Shown here: positions 34,582-44,038 of the stretch, in pieces
Layout of the letters: each line of letters begins with the position of its first letter
How positions within the stretch are numbered: position 1 is the stretch's first letter
Assembly: GCA_024195265.1 (NCBI GenBank)
Contig: JAJLRJ010000008.1
Span: 42,701,873 to 42,765,872 of the forward strand
Length of the DNA stretch: 64,000 nucleotides
From: Dendrophyllia cribrosa
Taxonomy: Eukaryota; Cnidaria; Anthozoa; Scleractinia; Dendrophylliidae
Direction: 5' to 3'
The notes under the pieces: model-generated
Databases searched by the model: none
What the model was told of the DNA's origin: nothing
The model's input: the letters and a program-made list of their open reading frames with translations, nothing else
Translations under genes and position numbers: made by a program

Positions 34582-35862
34582 CAGGGTGTAACAAAAGTCT
34601 TTGACCATTTTGATTTTGCTTCAAATTCGATTAGAATCGGTTAATTTAGAATTAAAGAAATTGATCTCATCGCAAATTGTCTGGTTGATTCAATTTTCAA
34701 TTTATCCTTTTTCTTGACCCAAAAAGCTTGGTCAGCGGTATTCTTGGTTTCCAAAATGACTACCACCACTCGTACGTTGTCAAGTCGTGAAAATTGTGCC
34801 AAAATTCTGAAAATTCAAGAGATAACAGAGTTAGTAAAGAAGGCTGGCGAGTACCTGCACTTGCAAAAAGGTTTAAACACAGCCAAGGATGGGTAAAATA
34901 TTGGATTTCCCGAAGAGAGAGAAAGTACTTACGGCAGACCTGGGAATGGACGGCCTAGCAAGCTCAAGTATGCCAATGTGACGAAATAACTGCAGAAAGC
35001 AAAATATAAGCGAGGGAATTCAACACGTACAATAGCTAGAATGCTTTCCGAGAGTGGAATACATGTTTCCCACCACACAGTGGCCAGATCTCTAAAGGCA
35101 AGGGGATGGAAGCCATTGAGAAGGAAGAGGAAACCACAGCTCACCAAACGACAAAGAGAAAAGCGCCTCCAGTTTGCCAAAGATCACAAAAATCTGACAG
35201 AAAAGGACTGGGAGAGGTTTATCTTTTCAAATTCTCCAAATGATGTAGTGTGTGGTTCTAGAGAATCCCAAGTGCCAGAAGCACCTCAAGTAAAGAACAG
35301 CGCTTACGTCATTTTTTGGGGAGGCATGTCTGCAAGAGCTCTCACACGACTACACTTTGTGCCGCCTGGACTGAAAACTGTGTCAGCCAACACTATACTT
35401 GTAAAAATTCTCAAGCATTGCCTAAATCATCGCCGAACTACAGGCAGTGTCACGGATGGTGGAGAATGTTAGAAGCTGGCGCCCCAGCCCACACGGAAAA
35501 GCTGGCCCAAGAATCAGTGCAGTGACAACTTGCCATTTTTCTTAAGGAAAGAGGAGTGGTCGGGCAATTCAGCAGACCTGAATCCCTTCGAGAATCTGTG
35601 GTCAATTCTTAAAGTAGAGGCCTACAAAAGTCAAGAACCTACTACGATGAAGGCTTTGAAGCGCAAATTGCAGAACGCCTGGAACAACGTTAGTCAAGAA
35701 ACTCTTGAAAGCTTGTTACATTCAATGCCTAAGAGAATAAACGCAGTACCAAATGAAAGAGAAGGATATTCGGAAAATTGAGTTAAACTTTGATGAGAAT
35801 CATCTATGATTATAAAATGTTGTGACCTTTTACTTTTCGTCAAAGACTTTCGTTACACCCTG
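34582..35862 (+). mobile_element. Tc1/mariner-type element, inactive
   Basis: The left end, CAGGGTGTAACAAAAGTC followed by TTTGAC, is the inverse of the right end around 35838-35862. A TA precedes the left end; the right flank now reads AA. The length of 1281 bases and the transposase fragments inside fit the superfamily. Confidence 0.85.
34757..35781 (+). pseudogene. Tc1/mariner transposase remnant
   Basis: Fragments in different frames follow the family order: an N-terminal HTH-like part (34757-34900), a second HTH with HVSHHTVARSLKARGWKPLR and KRQREKRLQFAKDHK (35041-35200), an IFWGGMSARALTRLHF region with a disturbed first catalytic Asp area, and WSGNSADLNPFENLWSILK (about 35560), the SPDLNPIENLW-type box carrying the last catalytic residue region. 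At least two frameshifts or stops separate them. The element cannot encode its own transposase. Confidence 0.8.
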
Positions 35863-36308
35863 AATGTATTCATTCAGGGGCAAACCACAGTTGATGGTTT
35901 GGTTTAAAGTAAACAAGAGGCAACGCCCTTTATTCTGGTTTGACAGGCAGTGGCTGCGCATTAGAAAAAGGAAAACTAGTGTCAATTTTTGAGACGAGCT
36001 GCATGTCCCCTTTAAATCTTTAAATAATTAGTTTCGGAAGAAACATCTAGAAGTTTCTATAATCTTGAAGGAATTTCCAAATTCCAATTCGAGCCGGAAT
36101 TCGAGAAACTGTTAAGTGTTACCCTTGTTAAACAAAGTCGATTTATTTTATTTATTTTTTATTTAAGGAACACCACATGTAAAATAAATTTCATGTTTTG
36201 TAGTTTAAACGAGTTAAAAAGGTATAACTCTTTGTTATCATAAACCATAATCAAGTTTCTATGAAAATCACATTATCTTTCTTATGTTTCATATTTGGAC
36301 ATGGCGTG
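35863..36308. other. left flank of the Polinton, no gene seen
   Basis: AT-rich sequence without recognised features. It ends with GCGTG at 36304-36308, the left target duplication of the Polinton. Confidence 0.4.
36304..36308. repeat. Polinton target duplication, left
   Basis: GCGTG directly abuts the first base of the element and recurs at 53045-53049 directly after its last base. Confidence 0.65.
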
Positions 36309-36870
36309 AGTAGTTAAGGGTGGCTACCGGGGGAATAGTCAAATTTCCCTAACCACGCCCAATAGGGGATTTTGACTAGAATTTTTTTTATATAGGGGAT
36401 TTTGACTAGAATTATTTTTCAATTTTTTTTCAAATTTTTTCAAATTTTTTTTTGAAGTTTTTTTTGAATTTTTGATTTATATAGGTGATTTTGAGTATCG
36501 AATTTTTTCAAAAAATTTTTTGATTTTTTTCAAAATTTTTTTCAAATTTTTTTTTTGGGGAAGTGGTCAAATTTCCCTGTGTACGATCCTCCTGGGGAAT
36601 GAATTGGGGAAGTAGTCAAAATCCCCAATATGAAAGAAGAAGCCCACACAAGGGTGAAAGTTCAATAACATGTTTAATGAAAATCATCAACAAGAAAAAA
36701 TTTCAAGGATTAACGCTTTCTTCTTTTCTTGAGTAACTTTCCGATCGGGGTTTGAGCAAAATTTATCTGGATGTTATGGTGATAAAAGCGCTTATCATCG
36801 AGCGCTGAATAATTCTTTTAACAGAACATAATACAAGCAATCACTTGGTAATTAGACCGCATGAAAACCT

Positions 36871-37224
36871 TCAGGGCAAAAAATTCAAAGTCAGACATTT
36901 TCCGCGAAGACGTGTCGTAAATCGGGTTCTCTTTCTCTTTCGATTCCATCGCATGTTAGAACGAAAATCATCTTGGCTCGCCTCCGGGACATTCCGTGAA
37001 TGAAAAAAGAAAAAAAAATAGTTTGAATTCAATACTCGCAGAAAACTCGTTTGAAAGAAGAAACGTGAAAGTATTTTAAACAAATCAAATTTTCCTCGCA
37101 TGACGAATCGAGCAAAGACAAACAAACAAACTACGAACCTGCGGAAAGATTTTGCAGTAAAAAAATCCCTTTCTTTTGCCGAAAAGGTTGTCCTTTTTCC
37201 AAAGCCACCTCTTAAACCTTCCAC
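36871..37224 (-). CDS. TIR-encoded outward frame, left copy, unassigned
   Basis: An open frame of 117 codons, beginning at a non-ATG codon, has an identical twin at 52129-52482. It contains an aromatic-rich middle and a basic end (RWNRKRKRTRFTTRLRGK). A TCTTTCCGCAG tract followed by GTTCGT in the middle could be splice-like, so this might be an exon joined to the preceding frame. Weakly supported. Confidence 0.25.
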   Translation of the reverse strand: MEGLRGGFGKRTTFSAKERDFFTAKSFRRFVVCLFVFARFVMRGKFDLFKILSRFFFQTSFLRVLNSNYFFFFFHSRNVPEASQDDFRSNMRWNRKRKRTRFTTRLRGKCLTLNFLP

Positions 37225-37267
37225 GAGGAGAGTTGTCTGATTTTTTAGCGAGGAACTATCTTTGTTT

Positions 37268-37447
37268 TCACGCCGTGAAAAAATCTTTCTTGTCTTTCTC
37301 AGAACAGCGTTTTCCTGGAAAAACCCGGCTTACGCCATCACTTGGCTCCAGACCACGCGCGAACCACCAGCGGGACCTGGCTCGACGATAAAAGAGTTTA
37401 AATTGAAATCGTCTCGTCCCAAGTGTTTGCGATAATCTTGCACCCAT
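37268..37447 (-). CDS. TIR-encoded outward ORF, left copy
   Basis: On the minus strand a 59-codon frame beginning MGARLSQTLGTRRFQF and rich in Arg and Lys lies about 90 bases after a TATAAAGG box (about 37535). The same frame with the same protein occurs in the right repeat. Nothing like it is known to me. It may be a real short gene present twice, or sequence kept similar only because the repeats are. Confidence 0.35.
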   Translation of the reverse strand: MGARLSQTLGTRRFQFKLFYRRARSRWWFARGLEPSDGVSRVFPGKRCSEKDKKDFFTA

Positions 37448-37887
37448 TACTGTTTTCTTCTGCCGAGCAGCTCGTCTGGCTTTGCGTTGTAAGCGAATGA
37501 GAGAAGAATGAAAAAAGAACAAAGCGCGAGCCTTTATAAAGGGAAAAAAAGCTGACGCCACCCCTCAGGCTACGAGGAAGCCCTTCGCTGACGTCTCTTG
37601 TCTTTGAAGGGCAATTTGTTTTGTCAACCAAGCGTTTCCAGAAAATGAGAGTGCTTTTTGTTTTGTGTTTTTCTTGCTTGTTTTTCGTTTTCTTGTGACC
37701 TTGGCGAGAGTCTACACTACCAGTGGGCCTTTTCTCGTTACTTGTGGCCACAAAGGAGTCTTGCCTTGTTTGATTTGGTTCATCAGACAATGAACCACGC
37801 AGATTGTTTTTTTTTTCATTGCGTTTTTGACTTTTTTTTTGATGAATTCTTATTCAAAAAACCGGTTCGCTGACGCCATTTCTTCAT

Positions 37888-37896
37888 TATAAAAAT
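37888..37896 (+). promoter_or_regulatory. TATA-like box of the zinc-finger gene
   Basis: TATAAAAAT lies 71 bases before the ATG at 37959 and just inside the left terminal repeat. Confidence 0.45.
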
Positions 37897-37958
37897 CGCT
37901 CCCCAAGTTCATTTTCACTCATTCTCCAGCTGAAGAACAAGAAGAAGAAAAGAAGAAG

Positions 37959-38777
37959 ATGCCGAAGAAGATGCCATTTGAAGAAAAAGTTTACGTAGCC
38001 CCGAAGCGGAAATCCACCAAACCTGCGAAAGTTCCTGCGGGAAAGAAAAGAAAGAAAGAAAATGTTAAAGATATCATTAACAAAGCTAAAGATGTCGTAG
38101 AGTACATCACAATTGAAGCAGAAGGAAGAGCAAATGAAGCACCATTGGCATCAATAGCCCCGTTTATACCTGACGCTCACACAGAAGTGAATGAACCTCT
38201 TATTCAAGATGTGGATCTAAACGTGGAACAACAAAATGCTGTCAATGCAATTGTTGACAGCATTGGTCACATCACCCAGATGCAAATTGAGGATGCAGCT
38301 TCCAACAAGAACATTTTTTTATTCTGCCCCTTTCATCTTGGACATTTGGAACAGAGAGTCAGCTCCCCAAACGGGTTTTGTTATCTGAAATGCCCTTATC
38401 AAGATTGTTGTGTGATCTGCGCAAAAGACAAGGCAGAGCTTTACATGCAAACTGTTCACGCTCAGTTGAATAGGGACATTAAGGAAAACTGGAAGCCTTT
38501 GCGTTGTTTCTGCAATGAAGTCTTGACCCTGAAGCAAAGCAATTCTGAGAAGAATCCAGGTCGAATCTATCTTGCTTGCAGAAAGAGAGAGTGTAAATAC
38601 TTCCAATGGGGTGATCTCCCTTTGAACGAGAAAAACGGAGACCATCATTTTAACCTTGATCCCTTTCCTCTCCCCATGAAAGAGTATGCAGGCAAAACCT
38701 TGATCAGAGATGCATGCTGCGCTTCAAACAAGAAGAGCAAAAGAAACCCGCAGAGCAGACGGAATCAGCGAGAGTGA
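37959..38777 (+). CDS. GRF-type zinc-finger protein of the Polinton
   Basis: The 272-residue protein starts with a Lys-rich basic region (residues 1-45). An acidic-to-neutral middle leads to a first possible Cys/His cluster (C123, H126, C145, C150/151, C154). A GRF-type zinc finger follows: C183-x-C185, NPGR at 199-202, C207, C212 and FQWGD at 215-219. GRF fingers bind single-stranded nucleic acid in topoisomerase III, APE2 and NEIL3. It is the first gene inside the left repeat, with its own TATA-like box, and is followed by AATAAAA at 38908. It is a candidate early regulator or replication cofactor. No enzymatic motif is seen, and the function is inferred only from the finger. Confidence 0.75.
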   Translation: MPKKMPFEEKVYVAPKRKSTKPAKVPAGKKRKKENVKDIINKAKDVVEYITIEAEGRANEAPLASIAPFIPDAHTEVNEPLIQDVDLNVEQQNAVNAIVDSIGHITQMQIEDAASNKNIFLFCPFHLGHLEQRVSSPNGFCYLKCPYQDCCVICAKDKAELYMQTVHAQLNRDIKENWKPLRCFCNEVLTLKQSNSEKNPGRIYLACRKRECKYFQWGDLPLNEKNGDHHFNLDPFPLPMKEYAGKTLIRDACCASNKKSKRNPQSRRNQRE

Positions 38778-39439
38778 TCCAAGAAGCCTTTCCAAACACT
38801 TTTGGCTCTAGTCAGCCAAGTCACCCAAAATGTACTACTCTTTTTTTTAAAAAAAAAAACGTTTGAAAAAACTTATCATTATTGCTATAAAAGGTTTTAA
38901 TTTTTTGAATAAAAATGAAACTGGGCAAAAAGGTTGTTTGATCTCTTGTGGAATTGGGGTCGATGGCGAGTCATGCCGTGGGTATGTTCCTCTTTGTATA
39001 GACGCTATAAAGAAGGGTTGAAACCTATTCCAATAGAAGATGTTCCACTGACAAACAATTGTTGTCGAAATACAATGATTCCAAAGCTATAGGCAGTTTA
39101 AGAGGAGTGGCACGATTTGCATCCTCCCAGGGAATTCCGCTGGGTCGAGCCAAACGATTGTTACAACAACATCCGCAAGAATTTAAACATGTTTGATGTC
39201 CACCATGTTTTGTAATCCCACGCCACTTTGAAAACCAAGACTAAGACAACAGAGGTTTCATTCACATTGCACCAACGTTTTACTCAATAAAAAAAGTAAA
39301 GAGAAGAAAACATGGCTGCGATTGACAACAATGGCAAAAAAAAAAAAAACATTGATCAAACGGTTTTTTTTTTTCATTGAGCTTGAGGCTCGTGGGTCGT
39401 TTGTCCTCTCATGCAAACTTCGACGACCGTCAGTTTTTT
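38778..39439. other. inter-gene stretch with a possible gene relic
   Basis: This contains the AATAAAA signal at 38908, homopolymer tracts, and a short plus-strand open frame ending at 39196 that reads GSLRGVARFASSQGIPLGRA and then KRLLQQHPQEF. That phrase looks like a helix-turn-helix of the kind found near the N-terminus of Polinton integrases, but it is unattached to any catalytic domain. AATAAAAAAAG occurs at 39285. Confidence 0.4.
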
Positions 39440-39976
39440 TTATGGATCTAATCCCAAGTCCTTGCACGAGGAGCTGTCATCGCTGTCCACCTCATCTGTC
39501 CAATTATGACCTAATTTCAGGCGCTGCCAGTCAAACACTTCATCGATGTTGACGTGCGTCAATCCTAATAGTTCATAGGTAAAGAACAGATCTTGACGTC
39601 GGAAGGATAAAATTTCTTCCAAAATGCGTACGGTGACCACATCGGTTGACAACATGTTGCGCACAAATTGACAGTTTTCAGGGGTCCAGATCGGGTGTAC
39701 GATACCATTTTCATGCAGCTGATGCACCCATTCGTCGTACACATCTGGAAAAGTGACTTGTCGAAGAGCCCTACTAATGTTAGCTCGTAGATCGTGTAAG
39801 AACAACAAGGCTTCGGGTGACCAAATGGGGTTATCGGGCGGTTTCAATACCACATGATGTTGCATGCATTTTAATAATGCTACAATCCACCAACGCCGCC
39901 AAGGGCGAGCATTCAGACTCTGCGTAAACTCGCTCTGAGAGTCCACTACCCCTTGACTCGTGAAAGGAGAAGTCAT
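39440..39976 (-). CDS. unrecognised 178-residue protein, minus strand
   Basis: This is the only inward Polinton gene on the minus strand. The ATG at 39976 is preceded by TATATAAGG (40016-40008), a well-placed TATA box. The protein is rich in Trp, His and Leu and repeats a phrase: NPIWSPEALLFLHDLRANI and HPIWTPENCQFVRNML, about 45 residues apart. The C-terminus is acidic (DEVDSDDSSS). It is probably helical and soluble. It faces away from the next gene, with which it shares a divergent promoter region. I recognise no family and assign no function. Confidence 0.7.
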   Translation of the reverse strand: MTSPFTSQGVVDSQSEFTQSLNARPWRRWWIVALLKCMQHHVVLKPPDNPIWSPEALLFLHDLRANISRALRQVTFPDVYDEWVHQLHENGIVHPIWTPENCQFVRNMLSTDVVTVRILEEILSFRRQDLFFTYELLGLTHVNIDEVFDWQRLKLGHNWTDEVDSDDSSSCKDLGLDP

Positions 39977-40128
39977 GTTTGGTGTAAAAAAGACTAAACG
40001 TTATCCTTATATAGAAAGCGCGAACTGTCAGTCCCACCAAAATCTTCTATAAAAAAAAGAAACGACAAGGTATCAAAACAAATGGTAACACGTTAACAAA
40101 GAACACTTCAGTGCGCAACATTAAAAAA
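39977..40128. promoter_or_regulatory. divergent promoter region
   Basis: Between the two divergent genes lie a minus-strand TATA box (TATATAAGG, 40016-40008, about 32 bases from its ATG) and a plus-strand TATAAAAAAAA at 40047. This is probably the switch between the left gene and the rightward gene set. Confidence 0.5.
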
Positions 40129-40512
40129 ATGTCGAGAACGTCTGACGCCCAGATCGCTTTAAAAGATTGGTTGGGATGTGCCATTCTCTTTTTAGAAAGA
40201 GTCGACCCCCATTCTTTGTTGGACTTGAGCGATGATGCGTTACAAGAGCTAGAACCGGACATAGCGTTTGCGCAACTGGTGACCAGAAACAAAGAGAAGA
40301 ACGAACCGTTTAGTTTGCTTCATTTGATGGCTTATTTAAGAGTTATGCGTCAATGTTTGTCCCTGGACGCTTACCGTGAACATCGTCGTTGGATATTTAA
40401 GCAACAACAAGCATACATACCTAGTTTTGGACGTTTTGTGGCTCAATTTACAGTGAGTCTGACCCGGCGATTGATCCCATTGGTGGTGCGCACCTGTTTG
40501 TTCCCCATCTAA
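40129..40512 (+). CDS. unrecognised 127-residue helical protein
   Basis: I chose the ATG at 40129 over an upstream GTG in the same frame because a TATA-like box lies at 40047. The protein appears all-helical and ends in a hydrophobic, basic segment (LTRRLIPLVVRTCLFPI). The stop at 40510-40512 lies eight bases before the integrase ATG, so the two may share a transcript. No family is recognised. Confidence 0.65.
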   Translation: MSRTSDAQIALKDWLGCAILFLERVDPHSLLDLSDDALQELEPDIAFAQLVTRNKEKNEPFSLLHLMAYLRVMRQCLSLDAYREHRRWIFKQQQAYIPSFGRFVAQFTVSLTRRLIPLVVRTCLFPI

Positions 40513-40520
40513 AAAAAAAA

Positions 40521-41639
40521 ATGAAGAAGGCCGAGCAGATGAGTCCTTTGGAAGACTTGTATTTGGATCTGGAGAGTCCTTACGCGTTGAGTGGAAATTT
40601 CAAGGAATTGACCAAGGTGGCCCGCGACACGTTGGACGTCTCACCCAGCCAGGCGCAAACGTATTTACAAGGAGAACCCACTTTCACGTTACACCGTCCT
40701 CGTCAGGTACGATTTCCACGCAGCAAGACGGTCGTGCCTCCGCAAGTGGATTATACCTGGCAGGCGGATCTTGTGGAAATGCAGGATGCCAAACTCATTG
40801 CCCAAAACAAACGCACCCGATACCTACTGACGGTCATCGATGTGTTGTCCAAATATGCATGGGTCATTGCCTTAAAAAGCAAGAAAGGCAAGGCCACGGC
40901 AGATGCCTTTCGTTATTTGTTGGAGAATTCAGGAGGACGTCAGCCCGTCAACTTGCAGACGGATCAAGGGAAAGAATTCTACAACCAACACATGAAGCAA
41001 TTACTGGACGAGTATAACATTCACCACTATTCCACTCGAGGTGAACCCAAAGCTGCTGTGGTCGAACGTTTCAATCGCACTTTGAAGGAATGGATGTTCA
41101 AGTACATGACAGCTCGCAACACCCCCAAATATTTGGAGGTCTTACCCTTGTTGGTGGACAAGTACAACACGCGCATTCACAGCCGCACTCAAATGGCCCC
41201 GGCCGATGTCACTGACGACAATGCCTCGGTGGTCTGGAAGCGGTTGTTCAAACCCACCCCTGCCTTAGACCCTTACAAGTTTCGAGCGGGGGATTTTGTG
41301 CGCACCTCAAAACCCGTCAAGGGTAAAAAGAGTGCCTTTTCCAAGAGTTATCGGGGTAATTGGTCGCAAGACGTGTACACGGTGACCGATCGTCAACGGT
41401 CCTTGTACGATGGTGTGAATTATTATAAGTTGGACACTTGGAAAGGTGATAAAGTACCTGGACGATTTTATGAACCTCAACTGCAAAAAGTACGAGCTCT
41501 ACCCAACCAATGGCGGGTGAGTAAAAAGCTTAAATACAAGGGACGCGGACCCACTCGTCAAGTGTTAGTTAACTGGCAAGGACTTGCTCCCGATTATCAA
41601 ACGTGGATACCCGTCAAAGAGTTAAAAAAGTCCTCGTAA
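40521..41639 (+). CDS. INT: Polinton integrase (DDE, chromodomain-like tail)
   Basis: This 372-residue protein is a retroviral-type integrase. The catalytic residues are D83 (WQADLVEM), D148 (LQTDQGKEFYN) and E182 (VVERFNRTLKEWM), with 33 residues between the last two. It resembles the transposon-derived F54H12.3 integrases of Polintons. No HHCC zinc finger is visible in the N-terminus. Residues about 331-370 (VLVNWQGLAPDYQTWIPVKE) look like a chromodomain, which in related elements may steer insertion to chromatin. The frame is open throughout. It would cut and join the ends that begin AGTAG, generating the GCGTG duplication. Confidence 0.93.
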   Translation: MKKAEQMSPLEDLYLDLESPYALSGNFKELTKVARDTLDVSPSQAQTYLQGEPTFTLHRPRQVRFPRSKTVVPPQVDYTWQADLVEMQDAKLIAQNKRTRYLLTVIDVLSKYAWVIALKSKKGKATADAFRYLLENSGGRQPVNLQTDQGKEFYNQHMKQLLDEYNIHHYSTRGEPKAAVVERFNRTLKEWMFKYMTARNTPKYLEVLPLLVDKYNTRIHSRTQMAPADVTDDNASVVWKRLFKPTPALDPYKFRAGDFVRTSKPVKGKKSAFSKSYRGNWSQDVYTVTDRQRSLYDGVNYYKLDTWKGDKVPGRFYEPQLQKVRALPNQWRVSKKLKYKGRGPTRQVLVNWQGLAPDYQTWIPVKELKKSS

Positions 41640-41643
41640 AAAA

Positions 41644-44025
41644 ATGGCCAAACCCTGGGAAATGGACGATGATTTTTTGCTGTTTCTGAATAGTGGGGAT
41701 GTGGGCACGGAACCCCTCGAACCCGGAGAGACCACCGTGCGCAGTGCGTTCTGACAAAGGTTGGAGATTCCATTGACGCTCACCGACCAGTGGCAAGTTG
41801 CCCTTTTGAAACTGTTGTACACCAATTCTTACGGGAACACTGTGTTGAAATCGTCGCAGGATTACCATGTGCGTGTGGGGAGCTCGGATGGATCGGTTCC
41901 CACTCGATCAATGGCGCTGACTTCGCACAAACACTTCACGCACGCGGCAGAATTGCTTGGCGATTTGGTGCAGAAGATGGGATGGTACGTGATACCCACC
42001 TTGTCGGGCGGTCAACATCATTACGGACAACTCCACATGGAATCTCCTGGCACCACGGACGAAAATTTTCCCACAAATCCCAAACTGGATCTGTTTCGTC
42101 CCGACCTGGTGCGTGAATTTTTGCAAAGGATCGAAAACACTTATCGCGTGAAACAAGTCGCACTCCCTACGCGCTTCAATCTGATCGAATATTACCTAGG
42201 ATTCGCCCTCCTGAAACTCATGGGTTTAAGGAGGGATTACATCTGGTTAACTAGAGCTAGTCCATCCAGACCCAGGACGCATTATTCACTCCATCTGTGG
42301 GCGCAGGGTCAGTACAATCTAGGGGAATCGTTGGCTCTGTTGATGGGATTTTTGGAGCCCGATCCAGATCGGCCGGGCCAGACGCGCATTGTGGCTCACA
42401 ACACCGTCTACGCGGACACGGGAGAAGGTACGCAAGCCGATTGGGTGGTTAGTCGTTTGGATACGCATCACTTTGGCATCGAGACGGAAGATTTTCTGTT
42501 GGGAGGCGTACGCATCAAACTCAACACTGCCGTCGAGCGGTTGCACTACACGTTTGGCAAAAGAGCCGTCTTTGACATGGGGGCTTGGGTGCGCGACCCG
42601 TCTCCCTTGTTACCCTACGCGCGACAATCCCCCGTGACGGTGGTCACTACGGAACCCGGCAAGTGGTTTCTGCAGGCCCGAGAAGGGGTCAACGTCGATT
42701 TCAAAAACGGTCTGGAGACAGTGATGGGTACCCCACAACTCAAAGCTCCTTCTCGGGTTAAGGGATTCGGGGCCTGGTTGGCTTTGCCCAGTTTGGAGAC
42801 ATCCCTGGCCCAAACAAACACCCACTTGTCTGACGTGGACCTCACGCGATGCAATACCGAAGTAGATGTGGTGGAATTTAGCCCCGTGGGCGACAGACAA
42901 CGCCGATTGCTGGCCACTCTTCCCCTCTCACCTAGCAGCGATTACGGTCTCACGGTCGAATACGACCCGCAGCATTTGGATTTCAGACCGTTGGCAGGAC
43001 CCACGCAAAATCTGAGCGAGTTGAGAGTGCATTTAAGAAACGCTGAAGGTTTGGGTATACCATTTTACACGGGTCTCACCGGTGTTTGGTTGTACTTTCG
43101 CAAAGGAGGAACGAAAAACACACAACCCTTGCAATCGGCCGGCATGAGTTTTGCTGGGGGACGTCGAGTGACTTTGGAAAGTGACGATCAGAAGGACCTC
43201 TTCCCGAACAACACCCCATCGCGTTTCAGGTTGAGATTACCCGAACAGTGGACCTTGGATGCCACATGGGAAGTGGCTCTGGTGCAATTGTTGATGCCTC
43301 ACACGTTTCACAACGTTCAAGATCGCCAGATACAGTGTTCTGTCAACTACCCGTCCGGCAAACAAGATATTTTTTTGGCGGGCGGGCTCTACGTGACCTT
43401 GACGGATGTTGTGTTGGCCCTTCATCAAGCCATCGAAACGGAGACACCCGTTTCAGATGCTGGCACGACCGCTCGTGTCCAACTGCAGTTGGACGAGAAA
43501 GGATTTTACCAGTGGACCTTCCCCACGAATGATTTTTCGCTGTACTTACCCAGCTGGTTGGCTCGAGTTTTAGGATATCTTGATTGGGAATCGTGGACGG
43601 TCCCGTTTTACTACAAGTCCGACGTGCGTCATCCCACAGTGGAAATCACCAGCACGGACACCCAGACTGGGCGCCCGACCGAAGTGGAAATCACACGCTC
43701 GCATACCATGGCCTTACCGGCCGATCATCGCGTGTGGAGTTTTGTCTCCCCGAACTCTTTCCAGAACGTCTACGTGCATTGCAACGTGGCCGAACCCGTG
43801 TACGTGGGATCGCAGATGGCTAAAGTGGTCTTAATCCATGGCGTCAACCCTCAGAAGGGGGTCTTGGAGGACGTGCCCATTCCACACTTGATCTTTTCGC
43901 GATTGAGTCATTTCACTTTTCGAGACCTCGAAATCGATATAAGAGACAACTTAGGTCGTCCCATCCCATTTCAAGGAGGAAACGTCACAGCTGCTCTGTA
44001 TTTCCGACAACGTAAATTGCCTTAA
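41644..44025 (+). CDS. penton-type capsid protein, two fused units, in-frame TGA
   Basis: An ATG at 41644 opens a frame that meets TGA at 41752 after 36 codons and then stays open for 754 codons to 44025 in the same frame. Counting from 41761, two homologous units are visible. Unit 1 starts LTLTDQWQVALLKLLYTNSY (residues 5-24) and ends LRVHLRNAEGLGIPF...LYFR (about 421-447). Unit 2 starts LPEQWTLDATWEVALVQLLM (about 489-508) and ends LEIDIRDNLGRPIPF...LYFR (about 722-750). Both signatures belong to the Polinton minor capsid (penton) protein, usually a single unit. The TGA lies where unit 1's first strand should begin; if it is not read through, translation would need a later ATG such as 41911. 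Confidence 0.78.
41752..41754 (+). other. in-frame TGA in the penton gene
   Basis: The stop separates a 36-codon leader (from ATG 41644) from the long penton frame without changing frame. It is compatible with CpG decay of an arginine codon, with programmed readthrough, or with a sequencing error. Confidence 0.8.
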
Positions 44026-44038
44026 AAAAAAAGTGCCA

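Larger units (their letters stand above)
36309..37867. repeat. Polinton left terminal inverted repeat
   Basis: The 1559 bases from AGTAGTTAAGGG to AAAAACCGGTT mirror the right repeat. The outer 300 bases hold direct copies of AGGGGATTTTGACTAGAAT in A/T runs, possible integrase-binding or subterminal sites. The inner part encodes the outward-facing frames described separately. Compared with the right repeat it lacks about 52 bases near 37696 and differs in a few homopolymer lengths. Confidence 0.9.

Noticed and set aside
37888..37958. An integrase or polymerase start hidden at the left end
   Set aside because: The region between the TIR and the zinc-finger ATG is only 91 bases and holds a TATA-like box.
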